Assembly (NCBI RefSeq): GCF_900105535.1
Contig: NZ_LT629779.1
Coordinates: 620,001-684,000 of the forward strand
Length of the DNA stretch: 64,000 nucleotides
Direction of reading: 5' to 3'
DNA from: Pseudarthrobacter equi
GTDB lineage: Bacteria > Actinomycetota > Actinomycetes > Actinomycetales > Micrococcaceae
The notes under the pieces were generated by a model. It was given only the letters and a program-made list of their open reading frames with translations. It searched no databases and was not told where the DNA came from. Positions 27,864 to 36,796 of this stretch are shown one piece after another. Position numbers and translations under genes: made by a program. Within the stretch, counting starts at the first letter, position 1, and every line of letters begins with the position of its first letter.

Positions 27864-29551
27864 CCGCTGATGGGCGGTTCCCCCGTCACGGGGTGCAGGA
27901 AGACGGTGCTGCATCCGCTGACCCAGCGGCTGCCAGCTCACAGCCCGCAGGCCCAGTGCCCGCCAGCTCAGTTTCAGACGGCTCGGTGCCCGCAGGCTCA
28001 GTGCCCACCCCATCAACTGTTGCTGCTGCTGGTGCGGGTCCCGGGGTCGCAACGCCCGACGACGGCTGGTTGCGTGTCCACCCGGCGTCACCCTTTGTAC
28101 GCGGCTGGGTGGCGCTGGCCGCCATCGGCTTCTTCTTCGGCCGCGACATCTTTGAACGGATCCTGCAGGGCAGGCCCATGTTCGAGGACGGATTCACCGG
28201 CCGGGTGCCCTGGCTGGTGGCCGGCGGCGGCGCCGTCCTGCTGGTGGCGGTCCTCAGCTTTGTCCTCACCTGGTATTTCACCAAGTACCAGGTGTCCGGC
28301 GGTTACGTCCGCGTCAACACAGGCTTCCTGTTCCGGCAGCAGCGCCAGGCCCGGCTGGACCGGGTGCAGGCCATCGATATTGTGCAGCCGCTGCTGGCCC
28401 GCATCTTCGGGCTGGCCGAACTCAAGTTCGAGGTGGCCGACGCCGGCGAATCGGCAGTGCGGCTGGCTTACCTGAAGATCGATGACGCCCAGCAGCTGCG
28501 GGCCACCATCCTGGCCCGTGCCGCCGGCATCGACGAAGATGCCGACAACCCTGGCGCCCCCGCACCTGAGGCGCCGGAGTATCCGGTACTGTCCGTGCCG
28601 CCGTCGCGCCTTGTCGGTTCCCTGCTCCTGAGCGAGCAGAGCCTGTTCGTGGTGGTGGGCGGTGTGGCATCGGTGGTGCTCTCGGCCGTTACGGACAACC
28701 GGGCGTTCTACTTCTACCTGATTCCCGCGGCGCTTGGCCTCGCGGCGAGCTACTGGAACCTGTTCAACAAGGGATACAACTTCACGGCCGCCATCTCGCC
28801 GGACGGCATCCGGCTCCGGTACGGGCTCCTGGACACTCAGGCCCAGACGCTGCCGCCGGGGCGGATCCAGGCCCTGAAGATCAGCCAGCCTCCGCTGTGG
28901 CGGCCGTTCGGCTGGTACCGAATGCAGGTCAATGTGGCCGGTTATGGACTGGTGGAGAATGCGGGGGAAGCGTCATCCCGGACCACCCTCCTGCCAGTCG
29001 GCAAGCTCGAGGATGCGATGAACATGCTCGCTTTGGTGCTGCCAGACCCCGGCACGTCCCGACCCGTCGAGGTTTTCGGCGCGGGCCTCACCGGGCTGGA
29101 TTCCGGCGGCGGCTTCGTCACCACGCCGCGCCGCGCCCGGCTGCTGGCCCCGCTGGGGTGGCGCCGCAATGGCTTTGCTGCCACGGATACTGCATTGCTC
29201 ATCCGTTCAGGGCGTTGGTGGCGGAACCTGGTGCTCGTGCCGCACCAGCGGACCCAGTCCATGGCGCTGCATCAGGGCCCGCTTGCCCGGCGGTTCCGGG
29301 TGGCCGACCTGGTCCTGCACACCACCGCCGGTCCGGTGGTTCCGCGCCTGACGCAGGCCGGGCTGGACGAGGCGCGCGCGCTTTTCGATGAGCAGTCGGC
29401 CCGTGCCCGGCTGGCCCGGAAACGGCAGACCACCGAACAGTGGCTCCGCCAGGTTGCACCTTCGGGTGCTGACCCTCAGTCGCCGGCGGCTGAAACCGGG
29501 CCGTTCGGAAATGAAGCCCACCAGCAACAGGAAGGCCCCCACCATGGCTAA
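27860..29551 (+). CDS. PH domain membrane protein (YdbT-like)
   Basis: A 563-residue protein, partner of the preceding gene. A low-complexity N terminus of about 70 residues contains repeated GSVPA/ASSVSDGSVPAGS elements. Membrane pairs follow (ALAAIGFFFG, GGGAVLLVAVLSFVLTWYF, then VVVGGVASVVLSAV and FYFYLIPAALGLAAS). Three bPH_2 domains are suggested by three R-(A/I)-x-RLDRVQAID, LPPGRIQALKISQP and LVLVPHQRTQSMAL segments. GTG 27860 overlaps the upstream stop. Its C-terminal tail overlaps the next gene start by 8 nt. Confidence 0.85.
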   Translation: MTADGRFPRHGVQEDGAASADPAAASSQPAGPVPASSVSDGSVPAGSVPTPSTVAAAGAGPGVATPDDGWLRVHPASPFVRGWVALAAIGFFFGRDIFERILQGRPMFEDGFTGRVPWLVAGGGAVLLVAVLSFVLTWYFTKYQVSGGYVRVNTGFLFRQQRQARLDRVQAIDIVQPLLARIFGLAELKFEVADAGESAVRLAYLKIDDAQQLRATILARAAGIDEDADNPGAPAPEAPEYPVLSVPPSRLVGSLLLSEQSLFVVVGGVASVVLSAVTDNRAFYFYLIPAALGLAASYWNLFNKGYNFTAAISPDGIRLRYGLLDTQAQTLPPGRIQALKISQPPLWRPFGWYRMQVNVAGYGLVENAGEASSRTTLLPVGKLEDAMNMLALVLPDPGTSRPVEVFGAGLTGLDSGGGFVTTPRRARLLAPLGWRRNGFAATDTALLIRSGRWWRNLVLVPHQRTQSMALHQGPLARRFRVADLVLHTTAGPVVPRLTQAGLDEARALFDEQSARARLARKRQTTEQWLRQVAPSGADPQSPAAETGPFGNEAHQQQEGPHHG

Positions 29552-30437
29552 GCCCGGACGCCTCGGCGTCGGAATCATTGGAGCGGGCAAGGTGGGCGCC
29601 GTCCTGGGTGCTGCCCTGCGCGCCGCCGAGCACGCCGTCGTGGGTGTTTCCGCGGTGTCCGAGGCCAGCCGTGAACGGGCCGAAACCCTGCTGCCCGGCG
29701 TTCCCGTCCTGGAAGTGCAGGACATCGTGGAGCGCGCCGAACTGGTGCTCCTCGCCGTGCCTGACGATGCCCTCCCCGGCATGGTGGACGGGCTGGCGAA
29801 GCTCGGCGCCTGGCAGCCGGGACAGCTGGTGGCCCACACGTCCGGCCGGTTTGGGGTAGGCGTGCTGCATCCCGTGCGCGCTGCCGGCGCCGTTCCGCTG
29901 GCGCTGCATCCGGCCATGACCTTCACCGGAATGAGCCTGGACCTGACGCGCCTGCTCGACTGCACGTTCGGCGTCACGGCCGATGCCGCCATGCTTCCCA
30001 TTGCGCAGGCGCTGGTGGTGGAGATGGGGGCCGAACCGGTAGCCATCGCAGAGGCTGACCGGACGCTCTATCACGCTGCCTTGGCGCACGGGTCCAACCA
30101 CCTGGTCACCCTGGTGGCCCAGGCTTCCCAGTTGTTGCGTGAGGTGGGGGTGGAGCAGCCCGAACGCATGCTCGGCCCCCTGTTGCGGGCAACCCTCGAA
30201 AACGCGCTGGCGTCCGGAGAGTCGGCACTGACCGGGCCGGTTGCCCGCGGCGATGTGGGCACGGTGGAGGCGCACGCGCAGGCCCTGCGGGAGTACGACG
30301 GCGGCGGGCATGGCGATGTCCTCGCGGCGTACCTTGCCATGGCACGCGCCACCGCCCGGCGGGCCGAGGCGCGCGGGTTGCTGAAGGGCGACCAGCTTGA
30401 AGGGCTGAACCAGGCCCTCGGATCCAAGGAGGACTGA
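29544..30437 (+). CDS. Rossmann-like / DUF2520 oxidoreductase-type protein
   Basis: A 297-residue protein. The N terminus has a dinucleotide-binding [18 protein letters not shown] motif, and the C-terminal DUF2520 domain starts near HPAMTFTG and includes [16 protein letters not shown]. It resembles ketopantoate reductase and pyrroline carboxylate reductase in layout, and it stands just before panC as in many actinobacteria, so a role near pantothenate synthesis has been guessed but is unproven. ATG 29544 has AGGAAGG upstream; ATG 29511 is the alternative. Confidence 0.88.
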   Translation: MAKPGRLGVGIIGAGKVGAVLGAALRAAEHAVVGVSAVSEASRERAETLLPGVPVLEVQDIVERAELVLLAVPDDALPGMVDGLAKLGAWQPGQLVAHTSGRFGVGVLHPVRAAGAVPLALHPAMTFTGMSLDLTRLLDCTFGVTADAAMLPIAQALVVEMGAEPVAIAEADRTLYHAALAHGSNHLVTLVAQASQLLREVGVEQPERMLGPLLRATLENALASGESALTGPVARGDVGTVEAHAQALREYDGGGHGDVLAAYLAMARATARRAEARGLLKGDQLEGLNQALGSKED

Positions 30438-30439
30438 CC

Positions 30440-31345
30440 ATGGCCATCAAACTTGTCACCACCGTGGCCGGGCTGCATGCCGAGAGTGCGCGGCTCCTGG
30501 CGGAGAAACAGGGTGCATCGCAGGGGTTGGTCCCCACCATGGGCGCCCTCCATGAGGGACATGCTGCCTTGGCGAGGACCGCCGTCGAACAGAACGACGT
30601 GGTGGTTGCCAGCATCTTCGTGAACCCTCTGCAGTTCGGCGATGCCGTGGACCTTGACCGGTACCCGAGGACCCTGGACGCCGACCTTGCACTGCTCGAT
30701 GCCCAGGGTGTCGGTATCGCGTTCGCCCCTTCTGTCGAAGAGGTTTACCCGGGTGGCGAGCCGCTGGTGCGGGTCACGTCGGGACGACTGGGGGAGAAGT
30801 GGGAGGGCACATCCCGCCCGGGCCACTTCGACGGTGCGCTAACTGTTGTGGCCAAGCTGCTGCACTATGGCATCCCGGCGGCCGGCCGTGCCGGAGGGGC
30901 GGGGCTGCCCGCCTACCGTGCCTATTTTGGCCAGAAAGACGCCCAGCAGCTGGCGCTGGTGCGGCGGATGGTGGCCGACCTCAACTTCCCGGTCGACATT
31001 GTGGGCGTCCCCACCGTCCGTTCAGCCGAGGGCCTGGCACTGTCCAGCCGCAACCGTTTCCTGTCCGACGACGAACGTGGTGCAGCACTGGTCCTTTCCC
31101 GTGCCCTACGGCTGCTGGAGGAGCGTGCCACCGCCCATGAGCCGCTGGACCTCGACTCTGCCCTGGCGATGGTGGAGTCGCAGCCGCTGGTGAAGCTGGA
31201 CTACTTCGACGTCGTCGACCCGGCCACGTTGGAGCCTTTGGCTGAAAACTGCCGCGAGACCCCTTTCCGGGGCGAGGCCCTGGCGCTCATTGCCGCGAAG
31301 GTGGGTCCTGTGCGTCTGATCGACAACGCACCCCTGAGCTCCTAG
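30440..31345 (+). CDS. panC: Pantoate-beta-alanine ligase (pantothenate synthetase)
   Basis: A 301-residue nucleotidyltransferase-fold enzyme joining pantoate and beta-alanine with ATP. The HIGH-like motif is in [14 protein letters not shown], followed by SIFVNPLQF, the [16 protein letters not shown] block and the KMSKS-equivalent [13 protein letters not shown] follows the DUF2520 stop by two bases with GGAGG upstream. In Mycobacterium panD and coaX follow; here neither is present and the cluster ends. Confidence 0.95.
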   Translation: MAIKLVTTVAGLHAESARLLAEKQGASQGLVPTMGALHEGHAALARTAVEQNDVVVASIFVNPLQFGDAVDLDRYPRTLDADLALLDAQGVGIAFAPSVEEVYPGGEPLVRVTSGRLGEKWEGTSRPGHFDGALTVVAKLLHYGIPAAGRAGGAGLPAYRAYFGQKDAQQLALVRRMVADLNFPVDIVGVPTVRSAEGLALSSRNRFLSDDERGAALVLSRALRLLEERATAHEPLDLDSALAMVESQPLVKLDYFDVVDPATLEPLAENCRETPFRGEALALIAAKVGPVRLIDNAPLSS

Positions 31346-31365
31346 GCGCTCCTGAGCTAGCACGC

Positions 31366-31413
31366 GAGTTCACGCGCGCCTGAGTTCACGCGCCCGGGGT
31401 TCACGCGCGCCTG
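31366..31413. repeat. Short tandem repeat after panC
   Basis: Three imperfect copies of a 15-16 nt unit containing GTTCACGCGC start near 31366, 31382 and 31397, with a degenerate fourth (CGTCACACGCC) beyond. It lies between panC and the convergent HNH gene. It may be replication slippage or a repeat relic; there is no terminator shape. Confidence 0.5.
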
Positions 31414-31443
31414 ACGTCACACGCCACATGCGGCTGCCTGGAT

Positions 31444-33054
31444 TCAGGCTGCGAGGTAAGCCGTGAGTGCGCGTTCGAGTGGGCTTGGTTCGTCCGGTTG
31501 GTTGATTGCCGGCACGCCCAATTCGCCGGTCGCACCAGACTCGCCCGCGGCGCCAACGTCTGCGGCCGCGCCATTGTCTCCGGTCAGGGCCTGGTTCTGT
31601 TCGAGGAGTCGGGGTGGCCAGTGGGGTGGTTGGGGGTCGGGGTGTTGGCCCGGGTAGTGCCGGCCTGTGGGTGAGGTCCAGCCGGGTGGTTCGGTTGTGG
31701 TGGCTGGTGTGGGGGTCCAGCCGCTGTGGTGTTTGAGACGGTGATGTTTGGGGCAGAGCTGTGCCAGGTTACTGACTCCTGTTGTGCCGTGGTGTTGCCA
31801 GGCGGTGAGGTGGTCCGTGTCGTTGTCCGTGCTGGGGTTGGTGCAGCCGGGGAACGTGCAGTGTCCATCGCGCATCCTGATCCAGCGCTTCATAGCCTCC
31901 GACAACCGGTAGCTGGTCCTGCCAATCTCGAGCGGCGCACCGGTACGGGGGTCGACGAGGACCCGGTAAAACGAGGTCGCCCCGTCAGCAACGAGTTTGC
32001 GGGCCATGGCTGCCGGGATGGGCCCGTATCCGTCGAGGTCTGCCGGTTCGTCAGTGCTGCCCAACATTGTAAATATCGGAATGGTGACCAGCACGTCGGC
32101 TTTCGGGGCGGGAATCTTGCTGAGGTCAACGAAGTATGGGTCAGTCCCGGCGCCGGATCCTTCGCTCCCGTTCAACCGGCCTGTGGCAGCGGCCCCGGTG
32201 TGGGCGCTCAAGAGGAGCGCGGCGGCGACGTCCGGCCGCAACTGGGTAAGGGTGCGGGTTTCGCCGGGGCCTTGGAGGCCGCGGGCGATCGCAGTGGTTT
32301 TGTTCCAGATGGCGCAGGCGGTGTCCCCGGGCAGGATCAGGGTAATTGTTGCCATCCCGTCGGCGTCGGGGCGGTACTCCATCCGCCGCTCCGCCACACA
32401 CTTCGCATGCCGGATTGCAACGGAGGCGGGGTAGCTGCGTTCGCGCCAGGTCCTGACTTTCCTGCGGAACAGGTGCGCCACGAGGTCACCGGGCGCAGAC
32501 CCGCGGGCCGGGTTCGGGGCGTCCGGGTCGAAGAAATGCGCCACCAGCGCCTCAGCATTCTCGGGGGCGAGGCAGTCGGTTTCGTCGGCCACGATCACCG
32601 CGTGCCGCCACGACACCGCACCCGCCGCCAGTGCGGCCGCTACCGATGGCATCGCACAGACCTTGCGTGATTGGCTGATGAACGCTGCGGCGGCGCCCGG
32701 GCTGAGCGTCAGGACCCCGGCGACCTCCGCCGTCGTGGACATCTCAACAAAAGCTTTCTCGGTGTCCGTGGCGTCCGGCGGCGTCATCGCCTCCTGAAAC
32801 TCCGCGAACTCCGCAGCATCCCGGGCCTTGCCCGCCGCGATCTGGGCTTCCAACTGCTTCCAGAACGCCAGCCGCTGCAACCGAAGCTCACACTTCCGCC
32901 CCAACACATCAACCGCTTCACCGGCCACGTCGTCAGGGGCATCCCGGTCCAGCTCCACGTCCTCCAGAAACAACGCGTCGAGGCTGGCCACAGAGGCGCG
33001 AATAGCCTCGATAACCTCTGTCTCCTCGACCGGGGGAGCCGCCGCGTTTCCCAT
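31444..33054 (-). CDS. HNH endonuclease, DUF222 (13E12 repeat) family
   Basis: A 536-residue protein of a family abundant in actinobacteria. The N-terminal two thirds is a DUF222 helical region (EFAEFQEAMTPPDATDTEKA, SRKVCAMPSVAAALAAGAVS). The C-terminal HNH nuclease has RDGHCTFPGCTNP, DTDHLTAWQHHG and LCPKHHRLKHHSGW, with zinc cysteines and catalytic histidines. A Gly/Ala-rich tail ends the protein. These genes are usually strain-variable and may belong to mobile or competition functions. It lies on the minus strand against panC. Confidence 0.88.
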   Translation of the reverse strand: MGNAAAPPVEETEVIEAIRASVASLDALFLEDVELDRDAPDDVAGEAVDVLGRKCELRLQRLAFWKQLEAQIAAGKARDAAEFAEFQEAMTPPDATDTEKAFVEMSTTAEVAGVLTLSPGAAAAFISQSRKVCAMPSVAAALAAGAVSWRHAVIVADETDCLAPENAEALVAHFFDPDAPNPARGSAPGDLVAHLFRRKVRTWRERSYPASVAIRHAKCVAERRMEYRPDADGMATITLILPGDTACAIWNKTTAIARGLQGPGETRTLTQLRPDVAAALLLSAHTGAAATGRLNGSEGSGAGTDPYFVDLSKIPAPKADVLVTIPIFTMLGSTDEPADLDGYGPIPAAMARKLVADGATSFYRVLVDPRTGAPLEIGRTSYRLSEAMKRWIRMRDGHCTFPGCTNPSTDNDTDHLTAWQHHGTTGVSNLAQLCPKHHRLKHHSGWTPTPATTTEPPGWTSPTGRHYPGQHPDPQPPHWPPRLLEQNQALTGDNGAAADVGAAGESGATGELGVPAINQPDEPSPLERALTAYLAA

Positions 33055-33125
33055 AAAAGAATTCTCGCGCGAGGGTCTGACATTTCAGGAGAGTCCCGAT
33101 TCGAGGGGTAAGCCGGGCGGGTCTT

Positions 33126-33287
33126 CTAAATCCCTCGGCCCGAGTCCCGGGCCTTTTCGGCATCATAGGAACGCAGCCCGTGCTTCACGCCCAACCTGAT
33201 GATCCAATACAGGATGGTGCCGACCACCAGTGCGGGTAAGGCAAAGGAGACTATGGCAATAACTATCGAGATCAAGATTCCCCCCAA
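33126..33287 (-). CDS. Small membrane protein, about 49-53 residues
   Basis: The minus-strand frame ends at TAG 33126-33128. It encodes a single long hydrophobic helix (ISIVIAIVSFALPALVVG then TILYWIIRLGV) followed by a polar tail (KHGLRSYDAEKARDSGRGI). An in-frame TGA lies just upstream. The start is TTG 33287 or, better by ribosome site (GGGGGGA), TTG 33275. The composition is clearly protein-like, unlike the other frames here. No family is recognised. It sits 71 nt upstream of the HNH gene on the same strand. Confidence 0.5.
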   Translation of the reverse strand: MGGILISIVIAIVSFALPALVVGTILYWIIRLGVKHGLRSYDAEKARDSGRGI

Positions 33288-33500
33288 GAAGTGCTTCTCG
33301 ACAGCCTCTCACAGGCGAGTCGACGGGACACGCAGACCGCCACCAGCCCGCGAACTCGCCAACCCATCACCGGCCCGCCAGCAGCCCCACCCCATCGCCC
33401 CGCGACGCAGCGCGCGGAAGCCGCCGGCCGCCGTCGTGCGTTCCAAGAAAACGGGTGGTGCCGCCGAACGGGGCCGCACCCACCCAACACGAATAAAAGA
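33288..33500. other. Non-coding stretch, no gene seen
   Basis: Apart from the small membrane gene and the promoter at 33501-33537, the 33055-33623 interval shows no convincing frame, RNA or repeat. Open frames across it are Arg/Pro-rich and unlike proteins. Confidence 0.4.
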
Positions 33501-33537
33501 TAGTCAGCTTGCTTATTACTTTCGGTTTTCCTAGGCT
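33501..33537 (+). promoter_or_regulatory. Promoter of the DJ-1/PfpI gene with overlapping imperfect palindrome
   Basis: TTGCTT (33509-33514), a 17-nt spacer and TAGGCT (33532-33537) form a good promoter 87 nt before the start codon. The 18-nt imperfect palindrome TAGTCAGCTTGCTTATTA (33501-33518, six of nine half-site positions) covers the -35 and could be an operator. Confidence 0.55.
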
Positions 33538-33623
33538 GGAATCTGTCAGGCAAGCAACTCTCGAAGCAGTGCACTGCGCCCTCACAGAGGAGCGCGGCGG
33601 CCGGCTTCAAGCGAGGAGGAACA

Positions 33624-34190
33624 ATGTCAGAACACAACATCGCAGGCAAGAAGGTTGCATTCCTGCTTACGGACGGCGTGGAGCAGGTTGAGCTGACCAG
33701 CCCGTGGCAGGCAGTGAAGGACGCCGGTGGCGAGCCCACCCTCGTAGCCCCCGGCAGCGGCAAGCTGCAGGGCTTCAACGGCACGGATAAGGGCGACACG
33801 TTTGACGTGGACCTCGCCGTCGCCGAAGCCAACGCCTCGGACTTTGACGCACTGGTCATTCCCGGTGGCGTCGTCAACGCAGACCACCTGAGGGCGGACA
33901 AGGACGCGCAGAGCTTCACGCGCAGCTTCTTCGAACAGCACAAGCCGGTGGCGTCCATCTGCCACGGACCGTGGGTGCTCATTGACGCCGGCGTGATCCG
34001 CGGCCGGAACGTCACGTCCTACTTCACGTTGGAAACCGACCTCAAGAACGCCGGAGCCAACTGGACGGACGAGGAAGTGGTGGTTGACCAGGGCCTGGTG
34101 ACCAGCCGAAACCCCGACGACCTACCCGCTTTCAACAGCAAGCTCGTCGAAGAAATCGCCGAAGGGCAGCACGCGGGCCAGACCGCCTGA
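33624..34190 (+). CDS. DJ-1/PfpI family protein (type 1 glutamine amidotransferase-like)
   Basis: A 188-residue stand-alone DJ-1/PfpI domain. The nucleophile elbow is VASICHGPWVLID with the reactive cysteine; the partner acidic residue lies in the VEQVEL segment near the N terminus, and DALVIPGGVVNADHLR is typical. Relatives act as general stress proteins, glyoxalase III or deglycase; protease activity is doubtful. ATG 33624 follows GAGGAGGAA. Own promoter upstream. Confidence 0.88.
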   Translation: MSEHNIAGKKVAFLLTDGVEQVELTSPWQAVKDAGGEPTLVAPGSGKLQGFNGTDKGDTFDVDLAVAEANASDFDALVIPGGVVNADHLRADKDAQSFTRSFFEQHKPVASICHGPWVLIDAGVIRGRNVTSYFTLETDLKNAGANWTDEEVVVDQGLVTSRNPDDLPAFNSKLVEEIAEGQHAGQTA

Positions 34191-34200
34191 CACCTGTCGT

Positions 34201-34310
34201 TCCCTCAGGGTTTGGGAAAAAATACCGTGCGGAGGAATTACTCCAGCCGGTAGAGTGTTGGCATCTGCAGCGGCCAGGTTCGCGCACCACTCACCACTCT
34301 CCCTGAGGGA
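34201..34310 (+). promoter_or_regulatory. Paired CCCTNAGGG palindromes in the efflux-pump leader
   Basis: TCCCTCAGGG (34201-34210) and its exact reverse complement CCCTGAGGGA (34301-34310) flank the promoter region; each is itself a CCCTNAGGG palindrome. The second supplies the Shine-Dalgarno GAGGGA of the MFS gene. A TAGAGT -10 candidate is at 34251-34256. Likely operators, or a structure able to hide the ribosome site. Confidence 0.45.
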
Positions 34311-34316
34311 ACACTC

Positions 34317-35795
34317 ATGTCTACCGAAGTATCTCCGAACGCCAATGGCCAGCCGGCCCAGGCGGCAGGAACCAAGCCCGCCGCACCGGAGAAAATGTCC
34401 CGCGAATCGGTGACGATCATCAGCACCCTGCTGGTGGCCACCTTCGTGGTGATCCTCAACGAAACCATCATGAACGTCGCGCTGCAGCGCCTCATGGTGG
34501 ACCTCCAGGTGGATGCCCCCACCGTGCAGTGGCTTTCCACCGGCTTCATGCTCACCATGGCCGTGGTCATCCCCACCACCGGGTTCATCCTGCAGAGCCT
34601 CTCCACCCGCGCCGTGTTCATGCTGGCCATGGGACTGTTTGCCGGGGGCACCGCGCTGGCCGCCGTCGCGCCCGGATTCGAGATCCTGCTGCTGGCCCGC
34701 ATTGTCCAGGCCGGCGGTACGGCGATCATGCTGCCGCTGCTGATGACCACCATCCTCACCCTGGTTCCGCTGGCCAAGCGCGGTGCGGTGATGGGCAATG
34801 TCAGCATCGCCATATCCGTGGCTCCGGCCATGGGCCCCACGGTGTCCGGTTTGATCCTTGAGCACTTCACCTGGCGTTTCATGTTCGTGTTCGTCCTGCC
34901 GGTGGCGCTGGCTGCCCTGGCGATCGGTGCGAAGTACCTGACGAACATCGGCGAAACCGAGAAGACCAAGCTCGATCTCCTGTCCGTCTTCCTGACCGTT
35001 CCGGCCTTCGGTGGTCTGGTTTACGGCCTGAGCCAGATCGGCGGCGGCCATGGCGGCCAAGCCGGTCCCAGTGCAGGCGCCATCGCTGCGTTGGTCATCG
35101 GCGTCGCCGCGCTGGCGGTCTTCGTGATGCGCCAGGTCCGCCTGCAGAAGTCCTCGGCGCCGCTGCTGGACCTCGGCGCCTTCAACTTCCGCATGTTCAC
35201 GGTCTCCGTCCTGCTGATGGTGGTGGCCATGATGGCGTTGTTCGGCGGCGTGATCCTGCTGCCGCTGTACCTGCAGGAAGTCCGCGGCCTCGGTTCGCTG
35301 GAAACCGGCCTGGCGCTGCTGCCCGGCGGCCTGGCCATGGGCCTCCTCGGCCCCGTCATTGGCCGCCTGTTCGACAAAGTGGGGCCGCTGCCGCTGACCG
35401 TCACCGGGTCCATCCTGATGGTGGTGACGCTGTGGCAGTTCTCCATGCTCGACGCCGGCACGGCGGTTGCGTGGATCGTCACCTTGCACGTGGGGCTGAG
35501 TTTCGGGCTGGCGCTGCTGTTCACGCCTGCGTTCACTACAGGCCTGAACCCGCTGCCGCCGCACCTGTACTCGCACGGCTCGGCGATCATGAGCACCACG
35601 CAGCAGGTTGCCGGTGCTGCCGGCACGGCACTGCTGGTGTCCATCTTCTCCGTGGTCAGCGCGACGTCGGGACTCGTCGCCGGGATGAGCGCCGCCTTCA
35701 TGACGGCAACCGTCATAGCCCTCGCCGCCGTCGTACTTTCCGCGATGATGCGCAAGACCGAAGGTGCGGGCCCGGCCCACGGTCCGGCGCACTAA
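34317..35795 (+). CDS. DHA2-family MFS multidrug transporter
   Basis: A 492-residue drug/proton antiporter of the 14-helix DHA2 type (EmrB/QacA). The MFS motif C-like and family segments are visible: ILNETIMNVALQRLMVDL in helix 1, TVQWLSTGFMLTMAVVIP in helix 2, ARIVQAGGTAIMLPLLMTT, and the APAMGPTVSGLILE antiporter motif in helix 5. It extrudes hydrophobic or cationic compounds; substrate unknown. ATG follows GAGGGA by six bases, inside a palindrome that may be an operator. A strong terminator follows. Confidence 0.9.
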   Translation: MSTEVSPNANGQPAQAAGTKPAAPEKMSRESVTIISTLLVATFVVILNETIMNVALQRLMVDLQVDAPTVQWLSTGFMLTMAVVIPTTGFILQSLSTRAVFMLAMGLFAGGTALAAVAPGFEILLLARIVQAGGTAIMLPLLMTTILTLVPLAKRGAVMGNVSIAISVAPAMGPTVSGLILEHFTWRFMFVFVLPVALAALAIGAKYLTNIGETEKTKLDLLSVFLTVPAFGGLVYGLSQIGGGHGGQAGPSAGAIAALVIGVAALAVFVMRQVRLQKSSAPLLDLGAFNFRMFTVSVLLMVVAMMALFGGVILLPLYLQEVRGLGSLETGLALLPGGLAMGLLGPVIGRLFDKVGPLPLTVTGSILMVVTLWQFSMLDAGTAVAWIVTLHVGLSFGLALLFTPAFTTGLNPLPPHLYSHGSAIMSTTQQVAGAAGTALLVSIFSVVSATSGLVAGMSAAFMTATVIALAAVVLSAMMRKTEGAGPAHGPAH

Positions 35796-35812
35796 CCGGC
35801 TACGAGCTCAAC

Positions 35813-35851
35813 AAAAAAGCCGTTGCTCCCACTGGGAGCAACGGCTTTTTT
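35813..35851. terminator. Bidirectional rho-independent terminator
   Basis: A perfect 18-bp stem (35813-35830 with 35834-35851) with 3-nt loop ACT begins with six A and ends with six T. It serves both the efflux gene (plus) and the alpha/beta hydrolase (minus) converging here. Confidence 0.95.
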
Positions 35852-35858
35852 GTGCCGG

Positions 35859-36695
35859 TCAGCCGGCGTAGAAGTCGCTCAGTTCCTTGACCAGCTTGTC
35901 CGGGGCTTTGATGACGCCGTCGTGCCCGAAGCCGGGGAGGATGGTGTAGCTGGAGCCGGACAGGACGTCGTGGATCTGGCCGCAGGCCACGCCAAAGTAG
36001 GCGGGGCTCTTTTCGCCCACGACAATCAGCGTTTCAAGGGGCAGTTCCAGGAACGGTTCGGCAGGCATGTCCGCGGCGATGATGGCCTTGATTTCGCGGA
36101 CGCCCGTGCGCATCAGTTCCCGCTGCTGCTTGCCCTCTGACGTGCCGGCGGTCAGCTTGTTGGCGAGCGTCATCATGGACAGCGGCATGCGGGACGACAG
36201 CGGTCCCGGCGCCTCCAGGCCACGCTGGATGACGGCCAGGGCGCGGTCGTCGTCGCCGGCAGCGATGGCGGTCTCGTATTCGCCGATCCAGTCGGCCTTG
36301 ACCGACTGGTTGACGGACACCGCGGGATCGTAAACGGCCAGGCGTTCCACCGGCAGCGTCCGGGCCGCGTGCAGGGCCACTGCTCCGCCGAAGCTGTGGC
36401 CGAAAACGTCAGTGCTGGAAGTGTGTTTCATGACCACGTCTAGGTCGCGGATGTCCACATCCAAGGTGTAATCCTCCGGCTGCGGCGAGGACGAACCACG
36501 GCCGCGGCGGTTGAACGTGTGCACCGGCCGGCCCAAGGCCGCACTGAGTTTCTGGGCGAACTTGGTGTAGTCCGCCGCCGTCACCATGGACGGCGGCACG
36601 ATCACCACCCCTGAGCCGCCGGAAGCAAGGTCAGCGCCGGTGGTAAAGAGCTCCAGAGTGCCGCCGTCGGGGGTCCTGATGTTCTCACGCGTCAT
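35859..36695 (-). CDS. Alpha/beta hydrolase
   Basis: A 278-residue alpha/beta hydrolase. The nucleophile elbow is FGHSFGGAVAL, preceded by NRRGRGSSSPQP. The acid lies after VERLAVYDPAVS or later, and the histidine is in LPGFGHDGV near the C terminus. There is no signal peptide. It is a paralogue of the next gene on the same strand. The ATG has TAGGCT six bases upstream on the minus strand and no ribosome site, so it is probably leaderless. Substrate unknown. Confidence 0.85.
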   Translation of the reverse strand: MTRENIRTPDGGTLELFTTGADLASGGSGVVIVPPSMVTAADYTKFAQKLSAALGRPVHTFNRRGRGSSSPQPEDYTLDVDIRDLDVVMKHTSSTDVFGHSFGGAVALHAARTLPVERLAVYDPAVSVNQSVKADWIGEYETAIAAGDDDRALAVIQRGLEAPGPLSSRMPLSMMTLANKLTAGTSEGKQQRELMRTGVREIKAIIAADMPAEPFLELPLETLIVVGEKSPAYFGVACGQIHDVLSGSSYTILPGFGHDGVIKAPDKLVKELSDFYAG

Positions 36696-36701
36696 GATCT
36701 G

Positions 36702-36707
36702 AGCCTA
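36702..36707 (-). promoter_or_regulatory. Leaderless -10 box of the alpha/beta hydrolase
   Basis: TAGGCT on the minus strand, six bases before the ATG at 36695. Confidence 0.5.
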
Positions 36708-36796
36708 TCTGAGCAACCTGACCGCGGACACAACCCCGCAGTTAACGGGTCCTGGCCGGAAGGCACCTTTCCTGCGCGATGCTGCGGTTGCCTGCC

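Noticed and set aside
33199..33534. 111-codon frame upstream of the DJ-1/PfpI gene
   Set aside because: Arg/Pro-rich composition, overlaps the likely promoter, and conflicts with the better minus-strand small gene.
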